Program-made: the position numbers and the translations under genes
Origin: Eubacterium sp. UBA3782
GTDB lineage: Bacteria > Bacillota > Clostridia > Lachnospirales > Lachnospiraceae
Assembly (NCBI GenBank): GCA_002368795.1
Contig: DFFG01000005.1
Span: 1-8,195, forward strand
Direction of reading: 5' to 3'
DNA: 8,195 nucleotides
The notes under the pieces: generated by a model
The model's input: only the letters and a program-made list of their open reading frames with translations
Database searches by the model: none
What the model was told of the DNA's origin: nothing
In this document: piece by piece, positions 1-6,198 of the stretch
Layout: each line of letters starts with the position of its first letter
Position numbering within the stretch: the first letter of the stretch is position 1

Positions 1-2709
1 ATGGGCGGCGCCGGCGGCGGCCTGGTCTACAACCGGGAGGAGCTGAAGGTGGTCATGGCCAGAGGCCTGCAGGCCTCTCTGGTGGGCCAGGTCCTGGTAG
101 AGGAGTCCATCCTTGGCTGGGAGGAGCTGGAGCTGGAGGTCGTCCGCGACAAGGACAATAACATGATTACGGTCTGCTTTATCGAGAATGTTGACCCGAT
201 GGGCGTACACACCGGCGATTCCTTCTGCACGGCGCCCATGCTGACGATTTCCGAAGATGTACAGAAGCGGCTGCAGGAGCAGGCCTACCGCATCGTCGAG
301 CACATCGGCGTCATCGGCGGAACGAATGTCCAGTTTGCCCATGACCCGGTGAGCGACCGGATCATCGTCATCGAGATCAATCCCCGGACTTCCCGTTCCT
401 CTGCTCTGGCCTCCAAGGCGACGGGCTTCCCGATCGCACTGGTCTCTGCAAAGCTGGCCACAGGCCTGACCCTGGCGGATCTGCCCTGCGGAAAGTACGG
501 GACCCTGGACAAGTATGTGCCGGATGGCGACTATGTGGTCGTCAAATTTGCCCGCTGGGCGTTTGAGAAGTTCAAAGGCGTCGAGGACAAGCTGGGCACC
601 CAGATGCGTGCCGTCGGCGAGGTCATGAGCATCGGCAAAACCTATAAAGAGGCATTCCAGAAGGCGATCCGCTCCCTGGAGAAGGGCCGCTACGGTCTGG
701 GCCATGTGGGCGGTTTTGACCGGCTTACAAAAGTAGAGCTGTTAACCCGTCTGGTCACCGCTTCCTCCGAGCGGCATTTCATTATGTATGAAGCCCTCCG
801 GAAGGGTGCCTCTGTCGAGGAGATCTATCAGCTCACCCATGTGAAGCGCTACTTTATCGAGCAGATGAAGGAGCTGGTGGAGGAAGAGGAAGCACTTGCA
901 GCCTGCAAGGGAAGCCTTCCGGCAGATGAACTGCTGATCCAGGCCAAGAAGGATGGCTTTTCTGACAAATACCTCAGCGAGATCCTGGAGATCTCCGAGG
1001 ATGCGGTGCGCGAGAGAAGAGAAGCACTGGGCATGACGGAGGCCTGGGATGGCGTCCATGTTAGCGGAACCAAGGACAGCGCCTACTACTACTCCACATA
1101 TAACGGACCGGATCATGATCCGGTCAGCACCGACCGGCCGAAGGTCATGATCCTGGGCGGCGGCCCGAACCGGATCGGCCAGGGCATTGAGTTTGACTAC
1201 TGCTGTGTCCACGCGGCAAAATCCCTGAAGGAGCTGGGCTTTGAGACGATCATCGTCAACTGCAACCCGGAGACCGTGTCCACAGACTACGATACCTCCG
1301 ACAAGCTGTACTTCGAGCCTCTGACGCTGGAGGATGTCCTGAGCATCTACCGCAAGGAGAAGCCGGTGGGCGTGATCGCCCAGTTTGGCGGCCAGACCCC
1401 GTTGAACCTTGCCGCCGAGCTGCAGAAAAACGGTGTCCGGATCCTGGGAACCTCACCGGAGGTCATCGACCTGGCGGAGGACCGCGACCAGTTTAGAAAG
1501 ATGATGGACAAGCTGGGCATTCCGATGCCGGAATCCGGGATGGCCGTCAATGTCGACGAAGCGATCGCCATCGCCGGAAAGATCGGCTACCCGGTCATGG
1601 TCCGTCCCTCCTACGTACTGGGAGGACGGGGCATGGAGGTCGTCTATGACGATGCGAGCATGACCGAATACATGCAGGCGGCTGTCGGTGTGACTCCGGA
1701 CCGGCCGATCCTGATCGACCGTTTCCTGCACCATGCGCTGGAGTGTGAGGCCGACGCCATCAGCGACGGCACCCACGCCTATGTGCCTGCTGTTATGGAG
1801 CATATCGAGCTGGCCGGCATCCATTCCGGAGACTCGGCCTGCATCATCCCCTCGAAGCACATCTCCAGGGAAAATCTGGAAACGATCAAAGAATATACCC
1901 GTAAGATCGCAGAGGAGATGCACGTCGTCGGTCTGATGAATATGCAGTATGCGATCGAGGATGACGTGGTCTTTGTCCTGGAGGCCAACCCCAGGGCATC
2001 CCGTACAGTACCGCTGGTCTCCAAGGTCTGCGGTATCCGCATGGTCCCGCTGGCCACCGATATCATCACCGCCGGTCTGACCGGCAGACCCTCACCGGTG
2101 CCGGAGCTGAAGGAAAAGGTCATCCCCTACTACGGCATCAAGGAGGCCGTCTTCCCGTTCAACATGTTCCAGGAGGTTGATCCTGTGCTGGGACCGGAGA
2201 TGCGCTCCACCGGCGAGGTCCTCGGACTGGCCGACAGCACCGGCGAGGCTTTCTTCAAGGCTGAGGAGGCTGCCCAGGCAACGCTGCCGCTGGAGGGAAC
2301 CGCCCTGCTTTCCGTCAACCGCCAGGATAGGCCAGAGGTGGTGGAGGTCGCAAAATCCCTTGCAGAGAGCGGCTTTCATCTGATGGCAACCGGCAGCACC
2401 TGCGATCTGATCCGCTCTGCCGGACTTGAGGCGGAGAAGGTCAAGAAGCTTGACGAGGGACGGCCCAACATTCAGGACCATATCATGAACGGCGATATCC
2501 AGCTGATCGTCAACTCGCCGACTGAGAAGAAGGCAAGCCGTAATGACGACAGCTATCTGAGAAAAGCAGCCATCAAGTACAAGGTGCCCTATATCACGAC
2601 GATCGCCGCCGCAAAGGCAGCCGCCGAGGGAATTGCACGGGTCAAGAGCCACGACCGGGGGGATGTAAAATCCCTGCAGCAGTGGCACAAGGAGATCCGG
2701 GAGAAATAA
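1..2709 (+). CDS. carB: Carbamoyl-phosphate synthetase large subunit, 5'-truncated by the window edge
   Basis: CarB uses two ATP, bicarbonate and the ammonia released by CarA to make carbamoyl phosphate for pyrimidine and arginine synthesis in the cytoplasm. The 902 visible residues lack the N-terminus. The first ATG aligns with Met174 of the E. coli protein (inside RPSFTMGG), so it is an internal methionine and about 173 residues lie upstream. In order one sees the rest of the first ATP-grasp domain (1 to ~230; Glu42, Gln111, Glu125, Asn127, Arg129 match known ATP/metal residues), the oligomerisation domain (~235-375), a second carbamate-kinase half (~380-765, opening with MILGGGPNRIGQGIEFDY; Gln649, Glu661, Asn663, Arg665), and a C-terminal MGS-like allosteric domain (~766-902; ATGST at 796-800, EGRPNIQD at 819-826). 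No frameshift or lost catalytic residue is visible. carA is expected upstream, outside the window. The family assignment is secure; the residue matches to E. coli are from memory. Confidence 0.98.
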   Translation: MGGAGGGLVYNREELKVVMARGLQASLVGQVLVEESILGWEELELEVVRDKDNNMITVCFIENVDPMGVHTGDSFCTAPMLTISEDVQKRLQEQAYRIVEHIGVIGGTNVQFAHDPVSDRIIVIEINPRTSRSSALASKATGFPIALVSAKLATGLTLADLPCGKYGTLDKYVPDGDYVVVKFARWAFEKFKGVEDKLGTQMRAVGEVMSIGKTYKEAFQKAIRSLEKGRYGLGHVGGFDRLTKVELLTRLVTASSERHFIMYEALRKGASVEEIYQLTHVKRYFIEQMKELVEEEEALAACKGSLPADELLIQAKKDGFSDKYLSEILEISEDAVRERREALGMTEAWDGVHVSGTKDSAYYYSTYNGPDHDPVSTDRPKVMILGGGPNRIGQGIEFDYCCVHAAKSLKELGFETIIVNCNPETVSTDYDTSDKLYFEPLTLEDVLSIYRKEKPVGVIAQFGGQTPLNLAAELQKNGVRILGTSPEVIDLAEDRDQFRKMMDKLGIPMPESGMAVNVDEAIAIAGKIGYPVMVRPSYVLGGRGMEVVYDDASMTEYMQAAVGVTPDRPILIDRFLHHALECEADAISDGTHAYVPAVMEHIELAGIHSGDSACIIPSKHISRENLETIKEYTRKIAEEMHVVGLMNMQYAIEDDVVFVLEANPRASRTVPLVSKVCGIRMVPLATDIITAGLTGRPSPVPELKEKVIPYYGIKEAVFPFNMFQEVDPVLGPEMRSTGEVLGLADSTGEAFFKAEEAAQATLPLEGTALLSVNRQDRPEVVEVAKSLAESGFHLMATGSTCDLIRSAGLEAEKVKKLDEGRPNIQDHIMNGDIQLIVNSPTEKKASRNDDSYLRKAAIKYKVPYITTIAAAKAAAEGIARVKSHDRGDVKSLQQWHKEIREK

Positions 2710-2750
2710 GACGGATTGCTGATCGCAGCAGTGATATTGTCATGATATTC

Positions 2751-2783
2751 ATCCGGCCGGTTTCTGTCAGAAGCCGGCCGGAT
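2751..2783 (+). terminator. GC-rich hairpin downstream of carB, candidate terminator
   Basis: ATCCGGCCGG (2751-2760) is perfectly complementary to CCGGCCGGAT (2774-2783). The stem continues inward through a U-G pair to CTGTCAG, giving up to 15 bp and a tiny loop. It starts 41 nt after the carB stop and should be very stable. The usual run of U is missing (ATACTGTCT follows), so it may be a weak or factor-assisted terminator, or a 3' stabiliser. A weaker 7-bp stem-loop with loop ATCG sits at 2715-2732, just after the stop codon. Confidence 0.6.
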
Positions 2784-2903
2784 ACTGTCTGCAAGGTGCA
2801 CGGATGCCCCAGAGCGCGGCGTGCTGCATGCAGGCAGAACGCTATACAGATTTGCGGCAAGGTGAACAAGGACCACAGAAAAGTTACGGGTAAAAACACA
2901 AAA

Positions 2904-2920
2904 TGTAACAATTTCGTAAG
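2904..2920 (+). promoter_or_regulatory. Possible WalR-type binding site (imperfect)
   Basis: TGTAAC-N5-CGTAAG resembles the Bacillus WalR (YycF) consensus TGTWAH-N5-TGTWAH. The first half is perfect; the second differs at its first and last bases. It lies 17 nt upstream of the -35 box of an NlpC/P60 cell-wall hydrolase gene, the class of gene WalR controls in Bacillus. A GTTAC at 2883-2887 is an inverted partner of GTAAC at 2905-2909, so another regulator could also bind here. This is tentative; AT-rich DNA yields such matches by chance. Confidence 0.25.
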
Positions 2921-2937
2921 AAATACCTCCCCGAATG

Positions 2938-2966
2938 TTGCATTTAAGAAAAGAATGTGCTATTCT
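2938..2966 (+). promoter_or_regulatory. Sigma-A promoter with extended -10 for the NlpC/P60 gene
   Basis: TTGCAT (2938-2943) as -35, an exact 17-bp spacer, and TATTCT (2961-2966) as -10, preceded by TGC, which makes an extended -10 element. Transcription would start near 2972-2974, giving a leader of about 73 nt before the TTG start codon. The predicted start coincides with the base of the first leader hairpin. Confidence 0.65.
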
Positions 2967-2971
2967 TTTGC

Positions 2972-2996
2972 AAGAAGATGACAATACTATCTTCTT
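2972..2996 (+). promoter_or_regulatory. 5'-terminal leader stem-loop 1
   Basis: AAGAAGAT (2972-2979) and ATCTTCTT (2989-2996) form a perfect 8-bp stem around a 9-nt loop, GACAATACT. The predicted transcript begins at or within a base or two of this stem. Stem-loops at the extreme 5' end are known to slow mRNA decay in Gram-positive bacteria; that role here is inference. Confidence 0.5.
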
Positions 2997-3009
2997 AAAT
3001 GTGACAAAA

Positions 3010-3029
3010 ATGCGTAAGAGATTACGCAT
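3010..3029 (+). promoter_or_regulatory. Leader stem-loop 2 with GNRA-type loop, next to the ribosome binding site
   Basis: ATGCGTAA (3010-3017), loop GAGA (3018-3021, a GNRA-type tetraloop) and TTACGCAT (3022-3029) form a perfect 8-bp hairpin. It ends two bases before AGGGAGG, so it sets the edge of the ribosome landing site and could be bound by a protein or influence initiation. Its 5' arm contains an in-frame ATG with no Shine-Dalgarno, which folding would hide. Confidence 0.55.
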
Positions 3030-3030
3030 C

Positions 3031-3037
3031 AGGGAGG
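3031..3037 (+). promoter_or_regulatory. Ribosome binding site that fixes a TTG start
   Basis: AGGGAGG is followed by 8 nt and then TTG at 3046-3048. In-frame ATG codons at 2935 and 3010 have no Shine-Dalgarno; the first lies upstream of the -10 box. The TTG start puts a textbook signal peptide exactly at the N-terminus. Confidence 0.85.
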
Positions 3038-3045
3038 TATATATT

Positions 3046-4473
3046 TTGGTTTTCAAACATAAAAAGCTACTGACAGCCGGTCTTTCCGCAATCATGCTCA
3101 TCAGCCAGGCAGCTCCGGTTCTTGCCGTTACCGACGAGGACATTCAGGCAGCGCAGAATGAGAAATGGGCAACCGAGCAGGAGCTGGCAGGTGTCGAGAG
3201 CGATATCGCCTATACAGAATCTCTGAAGCAGGAGGTGCTCGACAAGATCGAGGGCTACGATAAGGAGCTGATCATCACGATCACAGCCATCAAGTCCCTG
3301 GACAAGCAGATTGCCACAAAGACGGCCGAACTGGTCCACACCGGCGAGGAGCTCGAAAAAGCGATCGAGAATCAGAATGAGCAGTACGACGCGATGAAAA
3401 AGCGTATCCAGTACCTGTATGAGCAGGGCGGCGAGGCCGGCTGGGGAAGCCTGATCATCGGCGATGCAAACCTTTCCGAGACCGTTGATACCGTAGATTA
3501 CACCCAGTCCCTGTATGATTACGACAGGAGCGAGCTGGATTCCTATACGGAGACTGTTGAAAAGGTCGAGACCCTGCAGACCCAGCAGACCGCCCAGAAG
3601 GCACAGCTGGAGACCATGAAAAAAGAGCAGGTGTCCGCAAAGCAGAACCTGGAAGACCTGAAGAGCGCAGCCCAGAAGGAATCCGAGGACTACGAGGGCA
3701 AGATCGAGGAAGCTGAAGCACTCGCAGCAGAATACTACGCACTGATCGAGCAGCAGAATGCCCAGATCGCCGAGCTGCAGGCACAGAAGGCAGCCGAAGA
3801 GGAAGCAGCCAGAAAGGCAGCTGAGGAAGCGGCCAGAAAGGCAGCCGAAGAGGAAGCAGCCCGCCAGGCAGCAGCCGAGGAGGCAGCCCGCCAGGCAGCA
3901 GCAGCGGCAGCAGCTCAGGAGGCAGCAGCTGCAGCAGCCGCACAGCAGACCTACAGCGATGGCACGGACGCCGCTGCTGAGACGTATTACGAGGAGAACA
4001 CCTACACCGATGAGCAGAACGCGCAGCGGGAAGCCACCCAGGCAGCCATCGCCAGCGGTGCTTCCACGGTAGATACCTCCGGCGGCGCAGGCTACGGCAG
4101 CGCCACAGCAGTATCCTCCGGCGGCTTCACCGGCCAGGACGTTGCAAACTATGCACTCCAGTTCGTCGGATACCCCTACGTATGGGGCGGCACCAGCCTG
4201 ACCGGCGGATGTGACTGTTCCGGTTTCGTCATGAGCGTATATGCCCACTTCGGCATCTACCTGAGCCGGACGACCTACACCCAGGCCAACGAGGGCATCG
4301 GCGTATCCTATGGCGAGATGGTACCGGGAGATGTTATCAACTACGGCTTCCACACCTCCATCTACATCGGCAACGGCATGATCGTCCATGCGGCAGACGA
4401 GTCCCTGGGCATCATCACCGGCAACAATCCGGCATTCGAGCCGATCGTAACCATCCGGAGATTTATCTACTAA
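3046..4473 (+). CDS. Secreted coiled-coil NlpC/P60 peptidoglycan endopeptidase (CwlO/PcsB-like layout)
   Basis: The 475-residue product is a cell-wall hydrolase of the NlpC/P60 family, whose members usually cut between D-Glu and the diamino acid of peptidoglycan stem peptides. Residues 1-27 are a signal peptide (KHKK, hydrophobic core, cleavage after PVLA). Residues ~30-250 are charged heptad-like coiled coil, with RIQYLYEQGG at 120-129 resembling the hinge of CwlO/PcsB-type proteins that FtsEX activates. An Ala/Glu/Arg/Lys tract (248-301) and a Gly/Ser/Thr linker (~302-360) lead to the catalytic domain (361-475). Cys391 (in DCSGF), His436 (in FHTSIYIGNG) and His448 (in VHAAD) fit the Cys-His-His triad. 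It is transcribed alone from the promoter at 2938. Family and secretion are secure; bond specificity and FtsEX dependence are inferred from homologues. Confidence 0.93.
   Translation: MVFKHKKLLTAGLSAIMLISQAAPVLAVTDEDIQAAQNEKWATEQELAGVESDIAYTESLKQEVLDKIEGYDKELIITITAIKSLDKQIATKTAELVHTGEELEKAIENQNEQYDAMKKRIQYLYEQGGEAGWGSLIIGDANLSETVDTVDYTQSLYDYDRSELDSYTETVEKVETLQTQQTAQKAQLETMKKEQVSAKQNLEDLKSAAQKESEDYEGKIEEAEALAAEYYALIEQQNAQIAELQAQKAAEEEAARKAAEEAARKAAEEEAARQAAAEEAARQAAAAAAAQEAAAAAAAQQTYSDGTDAAAETYYEENTYTDEQNAQREATQAAIASGASTVDTSGGAGYGSATAVSSGGFTGQDVANYALQFVGYPYVWGGTSLTGGCDCSGFVMSVYAHFGIYLSRTTYTQANEGIGVSYGEMVPGDVINYGFHTSIYIGNGMIVHAADESLGIITGNNPAFEPIVTIRRFIY
3787..3948 (+). repeat. Imperfect repeat encoding the Ala/Glu-rich tract of the NlpC/P60 protein
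   Basis: The DNA repeats units encoding A-A-E-E-E-A-A-R-K/Q and then drifts into almost pure alanine. A 21-bp unit at 3790-3810 recurs exactly at 3841-3861, 51 bp later. The unit encoding AARQAAAEE/AARQAAA is also duplicated, and the end is rich in GCAGCA. The peptide would be a long, rigid helix between the coiled coil and the catalytic linker. Such tracts change length by slippage or recombination. Confidence 0.75.
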
Positions 4474-4506
4474 AGCATTTAAGATTGTTGTTTTACAGCT
4501 TAAGGT

Positions 4507-4618
4507 GAAATACTCATTTTCAACGAAATACTTGTTTTAAAAAGTGCTTCAATTTTCAGGAAACGCGAAATACTCGGGCAAAAACGGGTATGAATATTTT
4601 CAGTATAATTGAAACACT
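4507..4618 (+). repeat. Short direct repeats of GAAATACT
   Basis: GAAATACT occurs at 4507-4514, 4525-4532 and 4567-4574, with a one-mismatch copy GAAACACT at 4611-4618. The last two exact copies are preceded by C and lie in CGAAATACT. Spacings are 18, 42 and 44 bp. The third copy also forms the left arm of a weak hairpin, ATACTCG...CGGGTAT (4570-4591). No function can be read from the sequence. Confidence 0.55.
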
Positions 4619-4650
4619 CACTGCATAAAAATTCGAGTGGAGTATAATAC

Positions 4651-4680
4651 AAGGGCAGGTGCCGGAAGGTACCTGCCCTT
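4651..4680. terminator. Strong hairpin between convergent genes, candidate bidirectional terminator
   Basis: AAGGGCAGGT (4651-4660) pairs perfectly with ACCTGCCCTT (4671-4680). Inner GCC/GGT pairs extend the stem to 13 bp with one G-U pair and close a GGAA (GNRA) loop. Its position between two convergent genes fits a shared terminator. Neither side has a proper U tract (AAATTATG on +, GTATTATAC on -), which lowers confidence. Confidence 0.55.
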
Positions 4681-4760
4681 AAATTATGTACTTTAGATTT
4701 TTGATGAGAAGGTAATATGGCTTGAGCTTTTGCCAGGTTTTCTGAACGATAAGTTTTGAT

Positions 4761-4799
4761 CTGTCGCACTCCTGGCGACAGGGAAGCGTCCCTGTGTCG
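4761..4799. repeat. REP-like palindromic element abutting the nucleosidase stop codon
   Basis: CTGTCGC (4761-4767) pairs perfectly with GCGACAG (4775-4781). The overlapping segment ACAGGGA (4778-4784) pairs with TCCCTGT (4789-4795) around the loop AGCG, and CGACA (4776-4780) can alternatively pair with TGTCG (4795-4799). The two hairpins share bases 4778-4781, so they exclude each other. The element ends one base before the stop codon of the - strand gene. It resembles, from memory, repetitive extragenic palindromes common in Clostridia; I cannot confirm copy number. Confidence 0.6.
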
Positions 4800-5582
4800 T
4801 CATTCATGAGTGATCATATAGAGGACAACCGAAGCACAATGCTCTGCAGCCTCCTTTTTAAACAATTCATAGCTCACTTCCTCAGAATCATCGGCTTTAT
4901 CAGAAATAGCACGGATAATGACAAACGGAGTATTATTTAAATAACATGCCTGCGCAATTGCGCCGCCTTCCATCTCACAGCACATACCTCCGAAATTGGA
5001 CGTGATCGTCTCTTTTTGTTCTTTTGAGGAGATAAACTGATCGCCTGTACAAACTCTGCCTTCGAAAACCTGAATGTCAGGAACGGCCTCATGCACAGCC
5101 TCTACAGCTTTCTTCCGCATTGTTTCGTCCGCAGGAAACGCAGAAAGGCCTGTGTACGGAATCTCCCCTTTTTTAAAGCCGATGTCTTCTACAGTAAAGT
5201 CATGCTGACAGGCGTCAACTGAGACAACAATATCACCGATATCGATCTGATTGTCGAGGGATCCGGCAACACCGGTATTAATGACTTTTGTACATCCGAA
5301 ATTATTGATCAGCGTATTTGCGCAGATCCCGGCATTCACTTTGCCCATGCCGCACTGGACGATGACCACATCCACGCCATCCAGCTTCCCTTCACAGAAC
5401 TCCATACCGGCGATGGTGGTTGTTTTGGAATCCGTAAGCGTTTCTTTGAGGGAGTTGACTTCTTCTTCCATGGCACCTATAATGCCTGTTTTTTCTGATG
5501 TGGTTCCATCAGCGCTTGAACATCCTCCAATTACAAGTGCTAAAATCAACACAGACAGTATCAAACAAATTGTTTTCTTCAT
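4800..5582 (-). CDS. Lipoprotein 5'-methylthioadenosine/S-adenosylhomocysteine nucleosidase
   Basis: MTAN enzymes split MTA or SAH into adenine and the thioribosyl compound, recycling methionine and relieving product inhibition of methyltransferases. The 260-residue product starts at ATG 5582, six nt after GGAG (5589-5592); an in-frame ATG at 5612 has no such site. Residues 1-20 are a signal peptide with lipobox IGG-Cys21, so the enzyme should be lipid-anchored outside the membrane. The catalytic domain runs from about 32: GIIGAMEEEV at 33-42 (Glu41 matching E. coli Glu12), NTGVAGSLD at 102-110, GDQF at 180-183, EME at 203-205 (Glu205 matching Glu174) and RAISD at 224-228 (Asp228 matching Asp197). 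All key residues are present, so it is probably active. Most MTANs are cytoplasmic; Borrelia Bgp is a known exported one. The fold is nearly certain; substrate preference is unknown. Confidence 0.93.
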   Translation of the reverse strand: MKKTICLILSVLILALVIGGCSSADGTTSEKTGIIGAMEEEVNSLKETLTDSKTTTIAGMEFCEGKLDGVDVVIVQCGMGKVNAGICANTLINNFGCTKVINTGVAGSLDNQIDIGDIVVSVDACQHDFTVEDIGFKKGEIPYTGLSAFPADETMRKKAVEAVHEAVPDIQVFEGRVCTGDQFISSKEQKETITSNFGGMCCEMEGGAIAQACYLNNTPFVIIRAISDKADDSEEVSYELFKKEAAEHCASVVLYMITHE

Positions 5583-5657
5583 AGTGTTCTCCGTTTCTTT
5601 TTTTTCATTCATTTTTCAAAACCGATATGTCTCGACAAACTCCGACTGTAGCAGTAA

Positions 5658-5671
5658 TTTTGATCTCAAAA
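5658..5671. promoter_or_regulatory. Perfect palindrome upstream of the nucleosidase gene
   Basis: TTTTGATCTCAAAA is a 6-bp inverted repeat with a 2-bp centre, 76 bp upstream of the start codon of the lipoprotein nucleosidase, in a 152-nt gap. It could be an operator. I found no convincing promoter nearby, so the role is open. Confidence 0.25.
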
Positions 5672-5734
5672 CCATCAATCCCATTTAATCTCCATGATCA
5701 TCTACCCCACAAATCCGAAGTTGACAGACGAGAT

Positions 5735-6058
5735 TCATTTCTTGTATTTTTGATAAATCTTTCCATAAACGATTGGAAGAATTGGTACACATACGATACA
5801 GCCTGCAGTTAAGATAATACCACCCACATTCATATTCATGGCACCCAAAATCGTGCTGCCCCACATAATCAGAGAAAATACAAGCCACATGATACCATTT
5901 GCTCTGTTATAGGCGATGACATCTGAGATTTCAGATTCTTCTATCGTGCTCCCTGACCAGAACCACATCGGCTTTTTGCGCCGCAACGCATAAATTCCAA
6001 TCCCTGTAAACAGTAGACTGACGGGTATCATTATTATCAGCCATATAATATTATCCAT
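5735..6058 (-). CDS. Small membrane protein with three predicted helices, function unknown
   Basis: I do not recognise a named family. The start chosen is the ATG at 6058, which has GGAGG (6067-6071) exactly 8 nt upstream; ATGs further upstream would add 16 residues, and one overlaps that site. The 107-residue product has helices at about 4-24, 55-73 and 78-98. Between the first two lies a conserved-looking polar segment: RRKKPMWFWSG (26-36) followed by ISDVIAYNRANGIMW (44-58). The C-terminus is basic (YQKYKK). The first helix with a short loop suggests an N-out or re-entrant topology that cannot be fixed by eye. The pattern of YNRANG between helices recalls small integral proteins such as SdpI/DUF3784-type proteins, but that is only a guess. 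It stands alone, 140 nt after the methyltransferase gene and 152 nt before the nucleosidase gene. Confidence 0.75.
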   Translation of the reverse strand: MDNIIWLIIMIPVSLLFTGIGIYALRRKKPMWFWSGSTIEESEISDVIAYNRANGIMWLVFSLIMWGSTILGAMNMNVGGIILTAGCIVCVPILPIVYGKIYQKYKK

Positions 6059-6095
6059 AACTTTTTCCTCCATAACAAAAATTGCGATTTCTACC

Positions 6096-6171
6096 CTGAC
6101 ATCCAAATCACAGTCTCGACGTGGCTCGATACGTCGATTTTGATGTCAGCGGCTCCCCGCGTTCGCGGAAA
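6096..6171. repeat. Composite palindromic repeat, copy 1 (downstream of the methyltransferase gene)
   Basis: CTGACATC (6096-6103) pairs with GATGTCAG (6142-6149), and the stem extends to 14 positions with one mismatch (6096-6109 with 6136-6149). Inside, TCGACGT (6116-6122) pairs with ACGTCGA (6131-6137) around GGCTCGAT. Next to it CCGC (6157-6160) pairs with GCGG (6165-6168). The block contains GGCTCGATAC (6123-6132) and then CGTTCGCGGAAA (6160-6171), the same two modules in the same order as at 7113-7257. It begins 27 nt past the methyltransferase stop and may help end that transcript. Confidence 0.65.
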
Positions 6172-6198
6172 TAAATCAACAGGCTGCTCTTCACATAC

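Larger units (their letters stand above)
2710..3045. other. Intergenic region between carB and the NlpC/P60 gene
   Basis: This 336-nt gap holds no credible gene. In order it contains a small stem-loop at 2715-2732, the strong hairpin at 2751-2783, and a stretch (2784-2900) in which I see only a 10-bp palindrome CTGCATGCAG at 2824-2833. From about 2870 the sequence turns AT-rich and carries the promoter, leader hairpins and ribosome binding site of the next gene. The layout shows that carB and the NlpC/P60 gene are separate transcription units. Confidence 0.7.
4474..4799. other. Convergent intergenic region between the NlpC/P60 and nucleosidase genes
   Basis: No credible gene is seen in these 326 nt. 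Two genes converge here. Base composition switches from GC-rich to AT-rich immediately after the NlpC/P60 stop. The region contains spaced GAAATACT repeats (4507-4618), a strong hairpin (4651-4680), an otherwise featureless stretch (4681-4760), and a REP-like palindromic element (4761-4799) touching the stop codon of the - strand gene. A TATAAT at 4643-4648 has no fitting -35 box. Confidence 0.6.

Noticed and set aside
742..1212. Antisense open frames inside carB (several, 60-200 codons)
   Set aside because: They mirror GC-rich carB codons and have no start signals or domains.
2682..2981. 99-codon + strand open frame overlapping the end of carB
   Set aside because: It crosses the GC-rich hairpin and ends after the promoter of the next gene, with Arg/Cys-rich filler and no start signal.
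2935..3045. ATG starts at 2935 or 3010 for the NlpC/P60 protein
   Set aside because: The first lies upstream of the -10 box, neither has a Shine-Dalgarno, and both would bury the signal peptide behind a charged extension.
2972..3045. c-di-AMP (ydaO-type) riboswitch ahead of the wall hydrolase
   Set aside because: The leader is about 73 nt with two simple hairpins, far too short and lacking the conserved multi-stem core.
3067..4389. 440-codon open frame on the - strand opposite the NlpC/P60 gene
   Set aside because: Its Cys/Leu-rich composition is the mirror of Gln/Glu/Ala codons on the other strand; it has no Shine-Dalgarno or recognisable domain, and the + strand gene is unambiguous.
4643..4648. 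Perfect TATAAT as a + strand promoter
   Set aside because: No -35 box at 15-19 bp, and transcription would run straight into the hairpin at 4651-4680 with no gene beyond.
4500..4769. 89-codon open frame on the - strand in the convergent gap
   Set aside because: It runs through the strong hairpin and the GAAATACT repeats, has no ribosome binding site and shows no domain.
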